A DNA stretch of 40,706 nucleotides from Roseomonas sp. E05 (GTDB lineage: Bacteria > Pseudomonadota > Alphaproteobacteria > Acetobacterales > Acetobacteraceae): positions 1-40,706 of the forward strand of contig NZ_JASIRT010000042.1 of assembly GCF_030063475.1 (NCBI RefSeq), given 5' to 3'. Positions 27,916 to 39,728 of the stretch are shown here, piece by piece. Within the stretch, counting starts at the first letter, position 1, and every line of letters begins with the position of its first letter. The notes beneath the pieces were generated by a model that was given only the letters and a program-made list of their open reading frames with translations, ran no database searches and was not told where the DNA came from. The position numbers were made by a program, and so were the translations under genes.

Positions 27916-29970
27916 ATGCGCATCGCAAGGGTTTTCCTGATCGGCTTCGGGCTGGTGGCCGCCCCTTCACTGCTGGGAGCGGGCTGGCTCGCGCGAACGG
28001 CGTGGGTGCAGGCGGGGCGTGCCATCGAAGCGCGGGCCATGACCGGCACCCTGAGCGCCGCGATGCGCACGCAGACCGCCCTGGTGGTGGAAATCGGCGA
28101 GCTGAACGCCGCCAACCTGAGCCGCCGCGCCAATGCCCCCCTGTTGCGGGAGCGGGCGCAGACGGTGGACGGCCTGCTCGCCGCGACCAGCGCGGCGGCG
28201 GCCGAAGCGGGGCTGGACCTGGCCCCGCTCCGCTCCCTGGCGGAGCAACTGGCCACGATGCGGACACGCGTGGCGGAAAACCTGCAGGCCGCCACGGCCA
28301 CCGACCCTGCCCTCACCACCGCGACCAATGCCCTGCGCAGCACCAGCGTGGACGTGCTGCAGCAGTTCAGCCGCCTGGCCGAGACGCGCCTGCGCACGCT
28401 GCGCCCCGACCTGGCGCCGATGGTCGAGATCGCCTTCCAGATCATGGACGCACGCGATGCGGCCGGGCGGCGCAGCCTGATGATCAACAGCTGGTTCGCC
28501 GGGCCGCCCTCCGCCGACGCGCTGCGCGATGCGCAGGTCTTCACCGGCAGGATCGAGACGGCCTTCGCCACGGCCGAGCGTCTGGCGCCGGCCGGCGGGC
28601 CGGCGGTGGTGGCAGCCTATGAGGCCCTGCGCCGTGGCTTCATCGGCCAGGCCGAGCCGCGCTACCGGGAGTACATGCGCCTCCTGCAGGCGCGGCTCGC
28701 CGGCACCACCTCCCCCTGGCCGGAGGACCTGGCCGGCTATCGCGCCTGGTCGGTGCCGGCGCTCGTCAGCATCCTGCCGATGCGCGACGCGGCGCTGGAC
28801 AGCGCGGCCGCGCAGAGCGCCGCCGGGGCGGAGGCCGCCTGGCGGGAGTTCCTGCTGGTCGGCCTCGCCGGGCTGCTGGTGCTTGGCCTGGTGCTCGGCG
28901 GCGTGGCGGTGATGCTGCGGCGGATCGTCGCGCCGCTCGCCGGCCTGACCGGCGCCGTCGGCCGCATCGCGGAGGGCGAGCTGGCGCTGGACGTGCCGCA
29001 CCGCGGGCGGCAGGACGAGATCGGCGCCATGGCGGGGGCGATCGAGGTGCTGCGCACCGCCTCGCTGGAGCGCGACCGGGCCGTGGCGGCGGAGGCCGAG
29101 GCGCAGCGGGCCCGTGCCCTCCGCGGCGAGAAACTCGACCACCTGCTGAAGGGCTTCGAGGCGGAAACCGCCGCCGTGCTGCGCGGCGTGGCAGCGGCGG
29201 CGACCGAGCTGGACGCGACGGCAGCCCAGATGAGCGGCACGGCCGAGGATGGCGCCAATCGCGCCACCTCGGTGGCGGCCGCCGCCCAGCAGGCCAGCAC
29301 CAATGTGCAGACGGTCGCCTCCTCGGCGGAGGAACTGGCTTCCTCGATCGGCGAGGTGACGCGGCAGGTGCGCACCAGTGCGGAGATGGCGCGCCGGGCC
29401 AGCAACACCACCGAGGAGACCGGCCGCACGGTGCGCAGCCTGGCCGAGGCTGCCGCGCGCATCGGGGACGTGGTGCAGCTGATCAACCAGGTCGCCGGGC
29501 AGACCAACCTGCTGGCGCTGAACGCCACCATCGAGGCGGCGCGCGCCGGGGAGGCCGGCAAGGGCTTCGCCGTGGTGGCCAGCGAGGTGAAGCAGCTTGC
29601 CGCCCAGACGGCCCGGGCCACGGAGGAGATCGCCGCGCAAATCAGCGCCATGCAGCAGGAAACCGGGCGTACGGTGCAGGCGATCGGCGCCATCGCCGAG
29701 ATCATCGCCGATCTGGACCGCGCCATGGGGCAGGTGGCGGGAGCCACCGAGCAGCAGGCGCAGGCCACCCAGGAAATCGGCCGCGCGGTGGCGGAGGCGG
29801 CTGCCGGTACGCACGAGGCCTCCCGCCATGCCGCTGGCGTGCGTGAGGGGGCGGAACGCACCGGCGGTGCCGCCAGCGACCTCCGCAGCGCTTCCAGCGA
29901 ACTGGCACGGCAGGCGGAGGTGCTGCGCAGCCAGATGGACAGCTTCCTGGGAGAGATCCGGGCGGCTTGA
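27916..29970 (+). CDS. methyl-accepting chemotaxis protein
   Basis: This is a transmembrane chemoreceptor that controls CheA. The 684-residue protein has a first membrane helix at about 5-25 and a periplasmic sensor of about 280 residues, mostly helical and Ala-rich, with no recognised ligand fold. The second helix lies at 312-334 and is followed by a HAMP domain to about 386. The long cytoplasmic coiled coil has its tip at 523 onward: [20 protein letters not shown], then [15 protein letters not shown]. No CheR-tethering pentapeptide ends the protein. No other chemotaxis gene is in the window, so it is an orphan receptor. Its translation start follows an unusual ten-G run. Confidence 0.95.
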   Translation: MRIARVFLIGFGLVAAPSLLGAGWLARTAWVQAGRAIEARAMTGTLSAAMRTQTALVVEIGELNAANLSRRANAPLLRERAQTVDGLLAATSAAAAEAGLDLAPLRSLAEQLATMRTRVAENLQAATATDPALTTATNALRSTSVDVLQQFSRLAETRLRTLRPDLAPMVEIAFQIMDARDAAGRRSLMINSWFAGPPSADALRDAQVFTGRIETAFATAERLAPAGGPAVVAAYEALRRGFIGQAEPRYREYMRLLQARLAGTTSPWPEDLAGYRAWSVPALVSILPMRDAALDSAAAQSAAGAEAAWREFLLVGLAGLLVLGLVLGGVAVMLRRIVAPLAGLTGAVGRIAEGELALDVPHRGRQDEIGAMAGAIEVLRTASLERDRAVAAEAEAQRARALRGEKLDHLLKGFEAETAAVLRGVAAAATELDATAAQMSGTAEDGANRATSVAAAAQQASTNVQTVASSAEELASSIGEVTRQVRTSAEMARRASNTTEETGRTVRSLAEAAARIGDVVQLINQVAGQTNLLALNATIEAARAGEAGKGFAVVASEVKQLAAQTARATEEIAAQISAMQQETGRTVQAIGAIAEIIADLDRAMGQVAGATEQQAQATQEIGRAVAEAAAGTHEASRHAAGVREGAERTGGAASDLRSASSELARQAEVLRSQMDSFLGEIRAA

Positions 29971-29988
29971 AGCCGGTTGCCTCGCGCT

Positions 29989-30012
29989 CCGGAAGGCGCT
30001 GCCTTCCGGGGA
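29989..30012. repeat. class I hairpin after the chemoreceptor gene
   Basis: CCGGAAGGC-GCT-GCCTTCCGG is a perfect 9-bp stem followed by GGACC, 19 bases past the stop. It fits the class I pattern of a variable-arm hairpin followed by GGACC. Confidence 0.6.
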
Positions 30013-30202
30013 CCATCGCGGCCTCTCCGAAGCCCGTGAATTCCTGGCGCGGAAGCCGGCCGGAGCGCTGGGTGCCGCGCCGGCAGCTCCGCCGGCAGCC
30101 CTGCTAATCCCGCTGCAGCGACCTGCGCCGGCTGCGCGGCTGTTCGCCTTTTCAGCCTCATCCCGCGCGCTAGGTTGAGGGTGTGACGAAGGAGGGCGGC
30201 GG

Positions 30203-30967
30203 ATGCAGGGGAAATCCTGGCAGGGGGTCTCGGTGGTGGAGTTGGAGCGCGCCTCGCACACCGCCGTGCCGGCGCTCCGCACCGCCTTCGACGGACCCTT
30301 CCTGTTGCGCGCCTTCCTGGGCGGCACGGGGCGGGCCAATGCGGTCAGCTCGCTCGATCCCGCGCCGGATGCCGGCCTGCCCCTGCGGCTGGACCGGATC
30401 GAGGCGGCCTACCGGCGCGTCGGATTGCCGGCCCGGTTCCGCTCGACGCCGCTGGACCCGCCAGGCCTGGAGGAGGCGCTGCTGGAGCGCGGTTACAGGG
30501 CAGATGAGGAGTCCCGCGTCATGGCTGGCCCGCTGGCCGCCTTCGCGGCGCCGGAGGAAGGACTTGAGATGGCGGAGCAGCCTGGCGAGGAATGGCTCTC
30601 CCTCATCGCCACGGCGGAGCACCAGACGCCGGCGCGCCGGGCGGAGAAGCTGCAGGCGGCCGCCATGATGCTGGTGCCGGCCGCCTGGGTGCTGCTGCGC
30701 ACGCCGGATGGACGCGCGGCGGCCGCGGCGCAAGTGGCGGTGGATGGACGGCTGGTCGGCTTCTTCGACGTTGCGGCGGCGCCGGAATTCCGGCGCCAGG
30801 GCATGGCACGACGGCTGCTGCGCGGCGCCGCGGCCTGGGCGCAGGCGCGTGGCGGCCTGACGGGCTGGCTGCAGGTCTCGGCCGGTAACGTACCGGCCTG
30901 CGCGCTCTATGAAGCCCTGGGAATGCGGGAGATCTACCGTTACCGCTATTTCCTGCGGGCGGCCTGA
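30203..30967 (+). CDS. GNAT-family N-acetyltransferase with N-terminal extension
   Basis: This 254-residue acetyltransferase has an unknown substrate. The C-terminal GNAT domain is clear: VGFFDVAAAPEFRRQGMARRLLRGAA is motif A with the acetyl-CoA loop RRQGMA, and QVSAGNVPACALYEALGMRE is motif B. The first 120 residues resemble a degenerate second GNAT-like half, including LRLDRIEAAYRRVGLPARFRSTPLD, as in tandem-GNAT proteins. AAGGAGGGCGGCGG precedes the ATG. It stands alone, convergent with the quinone reductase gene. Confidence 0.88.
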   Translation: MQGKSWQGVSVVELERASHTAVPALRTAFDGPFLLRAFLGGTGRANAVSSLDPAPDAGLPLRLDRIEAAYRRVGLPARFRSTPLDPPGLEEALLERGYRADEESRVMAGPLAAFAAPEEGLEMAEQPGEEWLSLIATAEHQTPARRAEKLQAAAMMLVPAAWVLLRTPDGRAAAAAQVAVDGRLVGFFDVAAAPEFRRQGMARRLLRGAAAWAQARGGLTGWLQVSAGNVPACALYEALGMREIYRYRYFLRAA

Positions 30968-30972
30968 AGGGC

Positions 30973-30994
30973 GGGGCCGGATGCCTCCGGCCCC
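30973..30994. terminator. bidirectional hairpin between convergent genes
   Basis: GGGGCCGG-ATGCCT-CCGGCCCC lies in the 34 bases between two converging stop codons and could serve both. No T-run is present on either side. Confidence 0.5.
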
Positions 30995-31001
30995 GGCGGC
31001 G

Positions 31002-31976
31002 TCAGGGAATGAAGACGGTGCTGCCGGTCGTCTTGCGGGATTCCAGCGCCCGGTGCGCCTCGGCGGCGTCCTTCAACGGATAGGTCTGGTTGACGTTGAT
31101 CTTCACCGCGCCGGAGAGCACCACCGAGAACAGGTCGGTGGCGGTGGCGACGAGGTCGGCGGGCTTGGCGGTGTAGGTGGCGAGCGTCGGGCGCGTCAGG
31201 AAGAGCGAGCCCTTGGCAGCGAGAATGCCGATGTCGAAGGGCGGCACCGGGCCGGAGGCGTTGCCGTAGGAGACCATCATGCCGAAGGGGGCGAGGCAGT
31301 CCAGCGATGGCATGAAGCTGTCCTTGCCGACGCTGTCATAGACGACCGGCAGCATGGCGCCGCTGGTGATTTCCTTCACCCGGGCGGGCAGGTCGTCCTG
31401 GCCGGAGATCAGCACATGGTCGGCGCCATGGGCGCGGGCCAGCTCCGCCTTGGCGGGGGTGGAGACGGTGCCGATGACGGTGCAGCCGAGCTGCTTGGCC
31501 CATTGGCACAGGATCAGGCCGACGCCGCCGGCCGCGGCATGCACCAGGATGGTGTCGCCGGCCTTCACCGGGAAGGTGCGCCGCAGCAGGTATTGCGCCG
31601 TCATGCCCTGCAGCATCATTCCGGCGGCGGTCTTGAAGTCGATGCCATCGGGCAGCTTCACCAGCCGGTCGGCCTTGATGGTGCGGGCCTCGCAATAGGC
31701 GCCGATCGGCATGGCATAGGCCACGCGGTCGCCCACCACCAGTTCGGTGACCTCGCTGCCCACCGCCTCGACCACGCCGGCACCTTCCATGCCGAGCGTC
31801 GCGGGGAGGGAGGGGATCTTGTAGAGGCCGGTGCGGAAATAGACGTCGATGTAGTTCAGGCCGACCGCGTGGTGGCGGACCAGTACCTCGTCGGGCTTGG
31901 GCGCGGGCAGGGGAACCTCCTCCCACACCATTTTTTCGGGGCCGCCAGGTTCATGGATGCGGATGGCGTGGTTCAT
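31002..31976 (-). CDS. NADPH:quinone oxidoreductase, zinc-less medium-chain dehydrogenase family
   Basis: This enzyme probably reduces quinones or enones with NADPH (Qor/zeta-crystallin type). The 324-residue protein opens [20 protein letters not shown]. It has [31 protein letters not shown], and the nucleotide loop [18 protein letters not shown] near 150. There are no zinc-ligand cysteines, as expected for quinone reductases. The start overlaps the ogt stop by four bases, so the two are coupled. The much longer frame continuing to 32552 overlaps ogt and was rejected. Confidence 0.93.
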   Translation of the reverse strand: MNHAIRIHEPGGPEKMVWEEVPLPAPKPDEVLVRHHAVGLNYIDVYFRTGLYKIPSLPATLGMEGAGVVEAVGSEVTELVVGDRVAYAMPIGAYCEARTIKADRLVKLPDGIDFKTAAGMMLQGMTAQYLLRRTFPVKAGDTILVHAAAGGVGLILCQWAKQLGCTVIGTVSTPAKAELARAHGADHVLISGQDDLPARVKEITSGAMLPVVYDSVGKDSFMPSLDCLAPFGMMVSYGNASGPVPPFDIGILAAKGSLFLTRPTLATYTAKPADLVATATDLFSVVLSGAVKINVNQTYPLKDAAEAHRALESRKTTGSTVFIP

Positions 31977-32443
31977 AGGAGTGTCCCTTGCTGGCGCCGT
32001 GCGCGGCGTTCGAGGTCCAGAAGATAGCGCTTGGTGGCGAGACCTTCGCCGCCGGAATAGCCGCCCAGCGCGCCGTTGCTGCCGACCACGCGGTGGCAGG
32101 GAATCAGGATGGGGAGGGGGTTGGCGCCGTTGGCCTGCCCCACGGCCCGGGCCGCGGAACCGAGCAGGCGCGCCAACTCGCCATAGCTGCGCGTCTCGCC
32201 GGCCGGAATGGCCTGCAGGGCGGCCCAGACCCGCTGCTGGAAGGCACTGCCAAAGGGAGCCAGGGGCAGGGCGAAGCTCGTCCGCTGGCCGTCGAAATAG
32301 TCCTGGATCTGGTCGCGCGCGGCGAGGAGCAGGGGAGTTTCCGCCTGATCCCGGCCTCGGCCCCAGTCCAGTGCGACGATGGCCCCATCCTCCTCGGACA
32401 AGGTCAGCGCGCCGAGGGGAGTGAGAAAGGAAAGCTGCGGCAT
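31973..32443 (-). CDS. ogt: methylated-DNA-[protein]-cysteine S-methyltransferase
   Basis: This suicide enzyme repairs O6-alkylguanine by moving the alkyl group to its own cysteine. The 156-residue protein has the acceptor Cys116 in [12 protein letters not shown], preceded by [12 protein letters not shown] (the DNA-binding and asparagine-hinge region) and [20 protein letters not shown]. There is no Ada-type N-terminal domain, so it is an Ogt/AGT stand-alone form. A GTG at 32461 would add six residues. Neither start has a good ribosome-binding site. Confidence 0.94.
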   Translation of the reverse strand: MPQLSFLTPLGALTLSEEDGAIVALDWGRGRDQAETPLLLAARDQIQDYFDGQRTSFALPLAPFGSAFQQRVWAALQAIPAGETRSYGELARLLGSAARAVGQANGANPLPILIPCHRVVGSNGALGGYSGGEGLATKRYLLDLERRARRQQGTLL

Positions 32444-32497
32444 GCGATGCTGATTCGACACGCTCTGCCCGCAGCGTCAAGTCGGGATGCGGGAGGG

Positions 32498-32520
32498 GGG
32501 CGGCGCGCACGGCGCCGCCC
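32498..32520 (-). terminator. hairpin after the DUF255 gene
   Basis: GGGCGGCGC-GCACG-GCGCCGCCC, a perfect 9-bp stem, begins four bases past the stop. It lacks a T-run. Confidence 0.5.
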
Positions 32521-32523
32521 GGC

Positions 32524-34551
<2,028 letters not shown>

Positions 34552-34625
34552 GGCTCTGGTCGCTCCGGTAGGTCCTCGCTACATGGGCGAGGCAGGGGGG
34601 GCTTCACACCCCAAGGAGCGCATCC

Positions 34626-34976
34626 GTGAGTGAGACCGATCCGCCGCCCTTTTACCGGGCGCATGTCTTCGTCTGCTGCAACCGTCGGCCGGAGGGGCAT
34701 CGCCGCGGCTCCTGCGCGGCCAAGGGCAGTGAGGCGCTGAAGGACTACATGAAGGCACGGGCGAAGGAACTCGGGATCCCCGGCATCCGGGTGAACCAGG
34801 CCGGCTGCCTCGACCGCTGCGAGTTCGGGCCGGCGATCGTGATCTATCCCGAAGGGATCTGGTACCGGGCGGAGACGCGCGAGGATGTCGACGAAATTCT
34901 CCAGGCGCATCTGGTCGAGGGCGGGCGCGCACGGCGCCTGATGCTGACCGAAAAGGATGTGGTGAAGAAGGGATAG
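34626..34976 (+). CDS. thioredoxin-like [2Fe-2S] ferredoxin
   Basis: This is a 116-residue small electron carrier of the thioredoxin-fold type. The four likely cluster ligands are in VFVCCNRR and GSCAAKG near the start, and NQAGCLDRCEFGP in the middle, the usual CX(n)C plus CLDXC arrangement. The conserved tail includes VIYPEGIWYR. The start is GTG with AAGGAG ten bases upstream. It may be the first gene of an operon with mnmE, but a strong repeat cluster separates them. The electron partner is unknown. Confidence 0.92.
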   Translation: MSETDPPPFYRAHVFVCCNRRPEGHRRGSCAAKGSEALKDYMKARAKELGIPGIRVNQAGCLDRCEFGPAIVIYPEGIWYRAETREDVDEILQAHLVEGGRARRLMLTEKDVVKKG

Positions 34977-34982
34977 CGGCAA

Positions 34983-35070
34983 GGGGCGCCGCCCCCTGCA
35001 CCCCCGCCGGGGTGGCAGTGCCACCCCGGACCCCGCCCGTCGTTCGCGGCGGGGTCCGGGGCAGCGCCCC
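34983..35070. repeat. class I hairpin repeat cluster upstream of mnmE
   Basis: Four perfect inverted repeats in 88 bases are visible: GGGGC-GCC-GCCCC (34983-34995), CCGGGGTGGCA-G-TGCCACCCCGG with a one-base centre (35007-35029), GGACCCCGCC with GGCGGGGTCC around ten bases (35028-35057), and GGGGC-AGC-GCCCC (35058-35070). The cluster is nearly symmetric about its middle and shares modules with 205-251 and 14468-14560. Confidence 0.75.
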
Positions 35071-35094
35071 TGGCCTGTCGCCTGGAGTTCGATC

Positions 35095-36411
35095 ATGCCT
35101 TTCGACACCATTTTCGCCCTGGCCTCCGGCGCCGGCCGCGCGGCGGTGTCGCTGCTGCGGCTTTCCGGATCGGAGAGCGGCGCCATCCTGCAGCAGTTGG
35201 CCGGCGGGCTGCCGAAGGCGCGGAGGGCGAGCCTGCGGCGGCTGCGGCACCCCGCAACGGGCGAGGTGCTGGACGAGGCGCTGGTGCTCTGGTTCCCGGG
35301 GCCGCGCTCCTATACGGGCGAGGATGCCGCCGAACTGCACCTGCATGGCGGGCGGGCCGTGCGCGAGGGCGTGGTGGAGGCGCTGCTGGCCTGCGGGGCA
35401 CGGCCGGCAGAGCCGGGCGAGTTCACGCGCCGCGCCTTCCTCAACGGGCGGATGGACCTGACGGCGGCGGAAGGCATCGCCGACCTGATCGAGGCCGAGA
35501 CGGGGGCGCAGCGGCGGCAGGCCCTGCGGCAGGCGGGCGGGGCACTGGCGGCGCGCTATGCCGGCTGGACGGAGCGGCTGACGCGGCTGCTGGCCCATCA
35601 GGAGGCCGCCATCGAGTTCGCCGAGGACGGGCTGCCCAGCACGCTGGAGGCCGAGGTGCGCGCGGGAGCGGCGGCGCTGGCCGGGGAGATCGGCGCGCAT
35701 CTGAACGATGGCGGACGCGGTGAGCGGCTGCGCGAGGGGCTCTGGGCCGCCATCGTCGGGGCGCCGAATGCGGGGAAATCCTCGCTGCTGAACGCGCTGG
35801 CGGGGCGGGAGGCGGCGATCGTCTCGGCGCGGGCGGGGACGACGCGCGACGTGGTGGAGGTGCGGCTGGATCTCGGCGGCGTGCCGGTCTGGCTGGCCGA
35901 TACCGCAGGGCTGCGCGAGACGGCGGACGAGATCGAGGCGGAGGGCGTGCGCCGGGCGCGGCGGCGCGCGGAGGAGGCGGATCTGGTGATCGCCGTCTTC
36001 GCCGCCGACCAGCCGCCGGATGCGGCGACGCTGGCGCTGGTGGCGCCCGGGGTCGTGGTGGTGGCGAACAAGACCGATCTGGCGCCGGCAGCGGAGCGGA
36101 TCGGCGGGGTGGCGCCGGTGGGTGTCTCGGCATCGGCGGGGGTGGGGCTGGAGCGGCTGCAGGCGGTGCTCGCCGAGGCGGCGGCGGCACGGGCGGGATT
36201 GTCCGAGGAGGCCAGCCTGACCCGGCCCCGGCACCGGGCCGCATTGGGGGAGGCGGTGGCCTGGCTCGGCGAGGTGGAGCGGGCGCCCCTGCCGGAGCTG
36301 GCGGCGGAAGCACTGCGGGCGGCGCTGCGGGCGCTGGGGCGGCTGACCGGGCGGGTGGGCGTCGAGGCGGTTCTCGACCTCGTGTTCGGGGATTTCTGCA
36401 TCGGAAAGTAG
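35095..36411 (+). CDS. mnmE: tRNA modification GTPase MnmE
   Basis: With MnmG, this protein makes the 5-carboxymethylaminomethyl group on wobble U34 of certain tRNAs. The 438-residue protein has an N-terminal folate-binding domain (MPFDTIFALASGAGRAAVSLLR). A helical domain is split around the G domain, with GAPNAGKSS near 222-230, DTAGLRET and NKTD. It ends with the catalytic FGDFCIGK. It precedes mnmG by 26 bases, in the classic mnmE-mnmG-rsmG-parAB order. Confidence 0.97.
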   Translation: MPFDTIFALASGAGRAAVSLLRLSGSESGAILQQLAGGLPKARRASLRRLRHPATGEVLDEALVLWFPGPRSYTGEDAAELHLHGGRAVREGVVEALLACGARPAEPGEFTRRAFLNGRMDLTAAEGIADLIEAETGAQRRQALRQAGGALAARYAGWTERLTRLLAHQEAAIEFAEDGLPSTLEAEVRAGAAALAGEIGAHLNDGGRGERLREGLWAAIVGAPNAGKSSLLNALAGREAAIVSARAGTTRDVVEVRLDLGGVPVWLADTAGLRETADEIEAEGVRRARRRAEEADLVIAVFAADQPPDAATLALVAPGVVVVANKTDLAPAAERIGGVAPVGVSASAGVGLERLQAVLAEAAAARAGLSEEASLTRPRHRAALGEAVAWLGEVERAPLPELAAEALRAALRALGRLTGRVGVEAVLDLVFGDFCIGK

Positions 36412-36437
36412 GCCGCGGGGCGCTATAGGATGGCGCC

Positions 36438-38309
36438 ATGCGCGATGATGCTTTCGACGTTGTTGTGGTGGGCGGCGGACATGCCGGCACGGAGGCCGCC
36501 GCGGCCGCCGCCCGTTGCGGCGCCCGCACCCTGTTGCTGACGCACAAGCTGGAGACGCTGGGCGAGATGTCCTGCAACCCCGCGATCGGCGGCGTGGGGA
36601 AGGGGCATCTCGTCCGCGAGGTTGATGCGCTGGACGGGCTGATCGGGCGCGCCGCCGATGAGGCGGGCATCCATTTCAAGCTGCTGAACCGCAGCAAAGG
36701 GCCGGCGGTGCGCGGCCCGCGCGCGCAGGCCGACCGGGCCTTGTATCGCCAGGCCATCCGGGGGCTGCTGGAGGCGCAGCCGGGCCTCACCATCCGCGCG
36801 GTGGCGGCGGAAGGGATCGAGCGGGATGCGCAGGGGCGCATTTCGGCGGTGCTGACGGCGGAGGGCGCGCGGATCGGCTGCGGAGCGCTGGTCATCACGA
36901 CGGGCACCTTCCTGCGCGGCGAGATCCATATCGGCGAGCGGCGGATTCCGGCGGGACGTGTGGGGGATGCGCCCGCGATCGGGCTGGCGGTGGCGATCGA
37001 GGCGCTGGGTCTGCCGATGCGGCGGCTGAAGACGGGTACGCCGCCGCGGCTCGACGGACGGACGATCGACTGGGCGGCGCTGGAGATGCAGCCGGGCGAC
37101 AGCGAGCCGGAGCCGCTCTCCTGGATGACGGAGCGGATCACCAACCGGCAGGTGGCGTGCGGCATCACGGCGACCACGCCGGCCGGCCATGCGCTGATCT
37201 ATGCCAACCTGCACCGGGCGCCGATCCATTCCGGGCAGATCCAGGGCGTGGGGCCGCGCTACTGCCCTTCGATTGAGGACAAGGTGGTGCGCTTCGCGGA
37301 GCGCGAGCGGCACCAGATCTTCCTGGAGCCGGAAGGGCTGGAGGATCGCACCATCTATCCGAACGGCATTTCCACCAGCCTGCCGGAGGATGTGCAGCAC
37401 GCCTTCATCGCCACCATTCCCGGGCTGGAGAAGGCGGCGATCCTGCGGCCGGGCTATGCCATCGAGTACGACCATGTGGACCCGCGTGCGTTGCGCCCGA
37501 CGCTGGAGGCGCGTGACGTGCCGGGCCTGTTCCTGGCCGGGCAGATCAACGGCACCACGGGCTATGAGGAGGCGGCGGCGCAGGGGCTGCTGGCAGGGAT
37601 GAACGCGGCGGCCCTGGCCGGGGGAATGGAGGCGGAACGGGTGCTGGCGCGCACCGAGGCCTATCTCGGCGTGATGGTTGACGACCTCGTGCTGCAGGGG
37701 GTGACGGAGCCTTACCGGATGCTGACGGCGCGCTCCGAGCACCGGCTGGCGCTGCGGGCCGACAATGCCGGGCTGCGGCTGACGGAGAAGGGCATGGGCT
37801 GGGGCGTGGTGGGAGCAGAGCGCGCGACGCGGTTCCGCGCCTTCGCCGCGGGGGTGGAGGCGGCGCTGGCGCGGGCGCGGGTGGAGGGCGGCACGCCGGC
37901 GGCCCTGAAGGCGGCCGGGATCGCCATCAATCAGGATGGCCGCTGGCGCAGCCTGCTGGAGGTGCTGGCGCTGCCGGAGGTGGATGTTCCGGCCGTCGAG
38001 GCGGTCTTCCCCTGGCTGCAGGGCCTGGCACCGGGCGTGCGGGCGCAGGTGGAGGCCGAGGCGCTCTATGCACCCTATCTGCAGCGCCAGGCCGCCGAGC
38101 TGCGGTTGCTGGAGCGGGAGGAGCAGCTCGCCATTCCGCGCGGGCTCGATTTCGGGGCGGTGCCGGGGCTTTCGCATGAGATGCGGCAGCGCCTGGGTGT
38201 GGCGCAGCCGGCGACGCTGGGTGGGGCGGGGCGCGTGCCGGGTGTGACCCCGGCGGCGCTGGCGGCGCTTGCCGTTCACCTGCGGCGGCGGCAGGAGCGT
38301 TTCACGTGA
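36438..38309 (+). CDS. mnmG: tRNA uridine-34 5-carboxymethylaminomethyl synthesis enzyme MnmG
   Basis: MnmG is the FAD-binding partner of MnmE. The full-length 623-residue protein has [17 protein letters not shown] at the start and [25 protein letters not shown]. Also present are [12 protein letters not shown], an [24 protein letters not shown]-binding segment and the C-terminal helical domain. The stop codon TGA lies inside a parS-like palindrome and overlaps the rsmG GTG start. Confidence 0.98.
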   Translation: MRDDAFDVVVVGGGHAGTEAAAAAARCGARTLLLTHKLETLGEMSCNPAIGGVGKGHLVREVDALDGLIGRAADEAGIHFKLLNRSKGPAVRGPRAQADRALYRQAIRGLLEAQPGLTIRAVAAEGIERDAQGRISAVLTAEGARIGCGALVITTGTFLRGEIHIGERRIPAGRVGDAPAIGLAVAIEALGLPMRRLKTGTPPRLDGRTIDWAALEMQPGDSEPEPLSWMTERITNRQVACGITATTPAGHALIYANLHRAPIHSGQIQGVGPRYCPSIEDKVVRFAERERHQIFLEPEGLEDRTIYPNGISTSLPEDVQHAFIATIPGLEKAAILRPGYAIEYDHVDPRALRPTLEARDVPGLFLAGQINGTTGYEEAAAQGLLAGMNAAALAGGMEAERVLARTEAYLGVMVDDLVLQGVTEPYRMLTARSEHRLALRADNAGLRLTEKGMGWGVVGAERATRFRAFAAGVEAALARARVEGGTPAALKAAGIAINQDGRWRSLLEVLALPEVDVPAVEAVFPWLQGLAPGVRAQVEAEALYAPYLQRQAAELRLLEREEQLAIPRGLDFGAVPGLSHEMRQRLGVAQPATLGGAGRVPGVTPAALAALAVHLRRRQERFT

Positions 38310-38312
38310 AGC
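38299..38312. promoter_or_regulatory. parS site 1 (one mismatch), spanning mnmG stop and rsmG start
   Basis: GTTTCACGTGAAGC matches the palindromic ParB-binding core GTTTCACGTGAAAC at 13 of 14 positions. The mnmG stop and the rsmG GTG are both inside it. A perfect copy lies 46 bases away, and parA-parB are the next genes. Confidence 0.75.
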
Positions 38313-38929
38313 AGGGCGCAATGCCGGACCTGCCGCCGGTGCAGGTTTCACGTGAAACGGCGGCTCGGCTGGAGCGGTTCCTGGAGCTGCTGTTGCGCTG
38401 GAATGCGCGGATCAACCTGGTCTCGGGAAGGGATTCCGGAGCGCTGCGGGAGCGGCACATTGCCGATTCCCTGCAGTTGCTGCCCTTGGTGCCGGCGGGG
38501 GAGGGGGCGCTGGTGGATCTTGGCTCCGGCGGCGGCTTTCCGGGGATGGTGCTGGCGGCCGCCCTGGCACGGCCCGTGCACCTGGTGGAGGCGGATCGGC
38601 GCAAGGCGGCTTTCCTGCAGGCGGCCGCCGCCGAGCTGGGGCTCGCGCATGTGGCGGTGCATCCGGCGCGGATCGAGGCCTTGCGCCTGCCGCCTGCCGC
38701 TGTGGTGACGGCGCGGGCGCTGGCGCCGCTGGAGCTGCTGCTGCCTTGGGCGGCGAGTCTGCTGGCGCCTGGAGGTGTCGCAATCTTTCCAAAGGGCAAA
38801 AGCGCGGAGGCGGAATTGGCGGAGGCGGAAGCCGCGGGCTGGACAATGGCCGTGGAGCGGTTCAAGAGCAGCACGGACCCGAACGCCACCCTCTTCCGCA
38901 TGTCTGGAATCCGCCGTGCCGGCGCCTAA
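38306..38929 (+). CDS. rsmG: 16S rRNA (guanine-527-N7)-methyltransferase RsmG
   Basis: RsmG methylates G527 in the 530 loop of 16S rRNA, and its loss gives low-level streptomycin resistance. The 207-residue protein has [16 protein letters not shown] as its SAM site, [12 protein letters not shown] and [15 protein letters not shown]. The GTG start overlaps the mnmG stop by four bases, with GGAG nine bases upstream. An ATG at 38321 is a possible later start. Residues VSRET near the beginning are encoded by the second parS palindrome, which constrains this protein's N-terminus. Confidence 0.96.
   Translation: MKQGAMPDLPPVQVSRETAARLERFLELLLRWNARINLVSGRDSGALRERHIADSLQLLPLVPAGEGALVDLGSGGGFPGMVLAAALARPVHLVEADRRKAAFLQAAAAELGLAHVAVHPARIEALRLPPAAVVTARALAPLELLLPWAASLLAPGGVAIFPKGKSAEAELAEAEAAGWTMAVERFKSSTDPNATLFRMSGIRRAGA
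38345..38358. promoter_or_regulatory. parS site 2 (perfect core), inside rsmG
   Basis: GTTTCACGTGAAAC is a perfect 14-base palindrome identical to the centre of the bacterial parS consensus. It lies in the rsmG coding region 46 bases from site 1. ParB would load here and spread along DNA in its CTP-bound form. Confidence 0.9.
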
Positions 38930-39728
38930 AGCAGCCCCTCTCCGCCGTATCGCGCTCGCCAACCAGAAGGGTGGGGTCGGCAAGACCACGACCGCCATCA
39001 ACCTGGCCACCGCGCTTGCGACCAAAAAGCGGGTGCTGGTCATCGACCTCGACCCGCAGGGCAATGCCTCCACCGGGCTTGGCCTGCCGCGCGGGGAGCG
39101 CGGCGCGGGCTCCTATGCGCTGCTGGTGGGGCAGAAGCCGCTGGCGGAGCTGATGCGGCCGACCAAGGTGCCGGACCTTTTCCTTCTGCCGGCCGACAAT
39201 GATCTGGCGGGAGCGGAGATCGAGCTGGTCGGCATGGAGAAGCGCGAGCACCGGCTGCGCCTGGCGCTGGAGGCGGCGGGCGAGACGCTGAAGGGCTTCG
39301 ACTTCATTCTGATCGACTGTCCGCCCTCACTCGGCTTGCTGACGCTGAACGCGCTGGTGGCCGTGGAATCGGTGATGATTCCCTTGCAGGCCGAATTCTT
39401 CGCGCTGGAGGGCGTCTCGCAGATCACCCGGACGATCGACCGGGTGAAGCGTGTGCTGAACCCGGCCCTGGCGCTGGACGGCATCGTGCTGACCATGTTT
39501 GATCGCCGCAACAACCTCTCCGAACTGGTGGCGGCCGATGTGCGTGCCTTTTTCCGCGAAAAGGTGTTCGAGACCGTGATCCCGCGCAACATCCGCGTCA
39601 GCGAGGCGCCCTCGCATGGCCTTCCGGTGCTGCTCTACGACCCGCGTTCGGCGGGGGCGCAGGCCTATGTCAAGTTGGCGGCCGAGATGTTGCGGCGCGA
39701 GCGCGCGCGGGGAGGTAAGGCGGCATGA
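38916..39728 (+). CDS. parA: chromosome partitioning ATPase ParA
   Basis: ParA binds DNA non-specifically as an ATP dimer and drives segregation of ParB-parS complexes. With the GTG start (GGAA six bases upstream, overlapping rsmG by 14 bases) it has 270 residues. The deviant Walker A KGGVGKTT is at about 18-25, preceded by IALANQ. Walker A' follows as VLVIDLDPQGNASTGLG, and Walker B as FILIDCPPSLGLL. There is no long N-terminal regulator domain, so it is the chromosomal Soj-type. parB starts four bases before its stop. Confidence 0.96.
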   Translation: MPAPKAAPLRRIALANQKGGVGKTTTAINLATALATKKRVLVIDLDPQGNASTGLGLPRGERGAGSYALLVGQKPLAELMRPTKVPDLFLLPADNDLAGAEIELVGMEKREHRLRLALEAAGETLKGFDFILIDCPPSLGLLTLNALVAVESVMIPLQAEFFALEGVSQITRTIDRVKRVLNPALALDGIVLTMFDRRNNLSELVAADVRAFFREKVFETVIPRNIRVSEAPSHGLPVLLYDPRSAGAQAYVKLAAEMLRRERARGGKAA

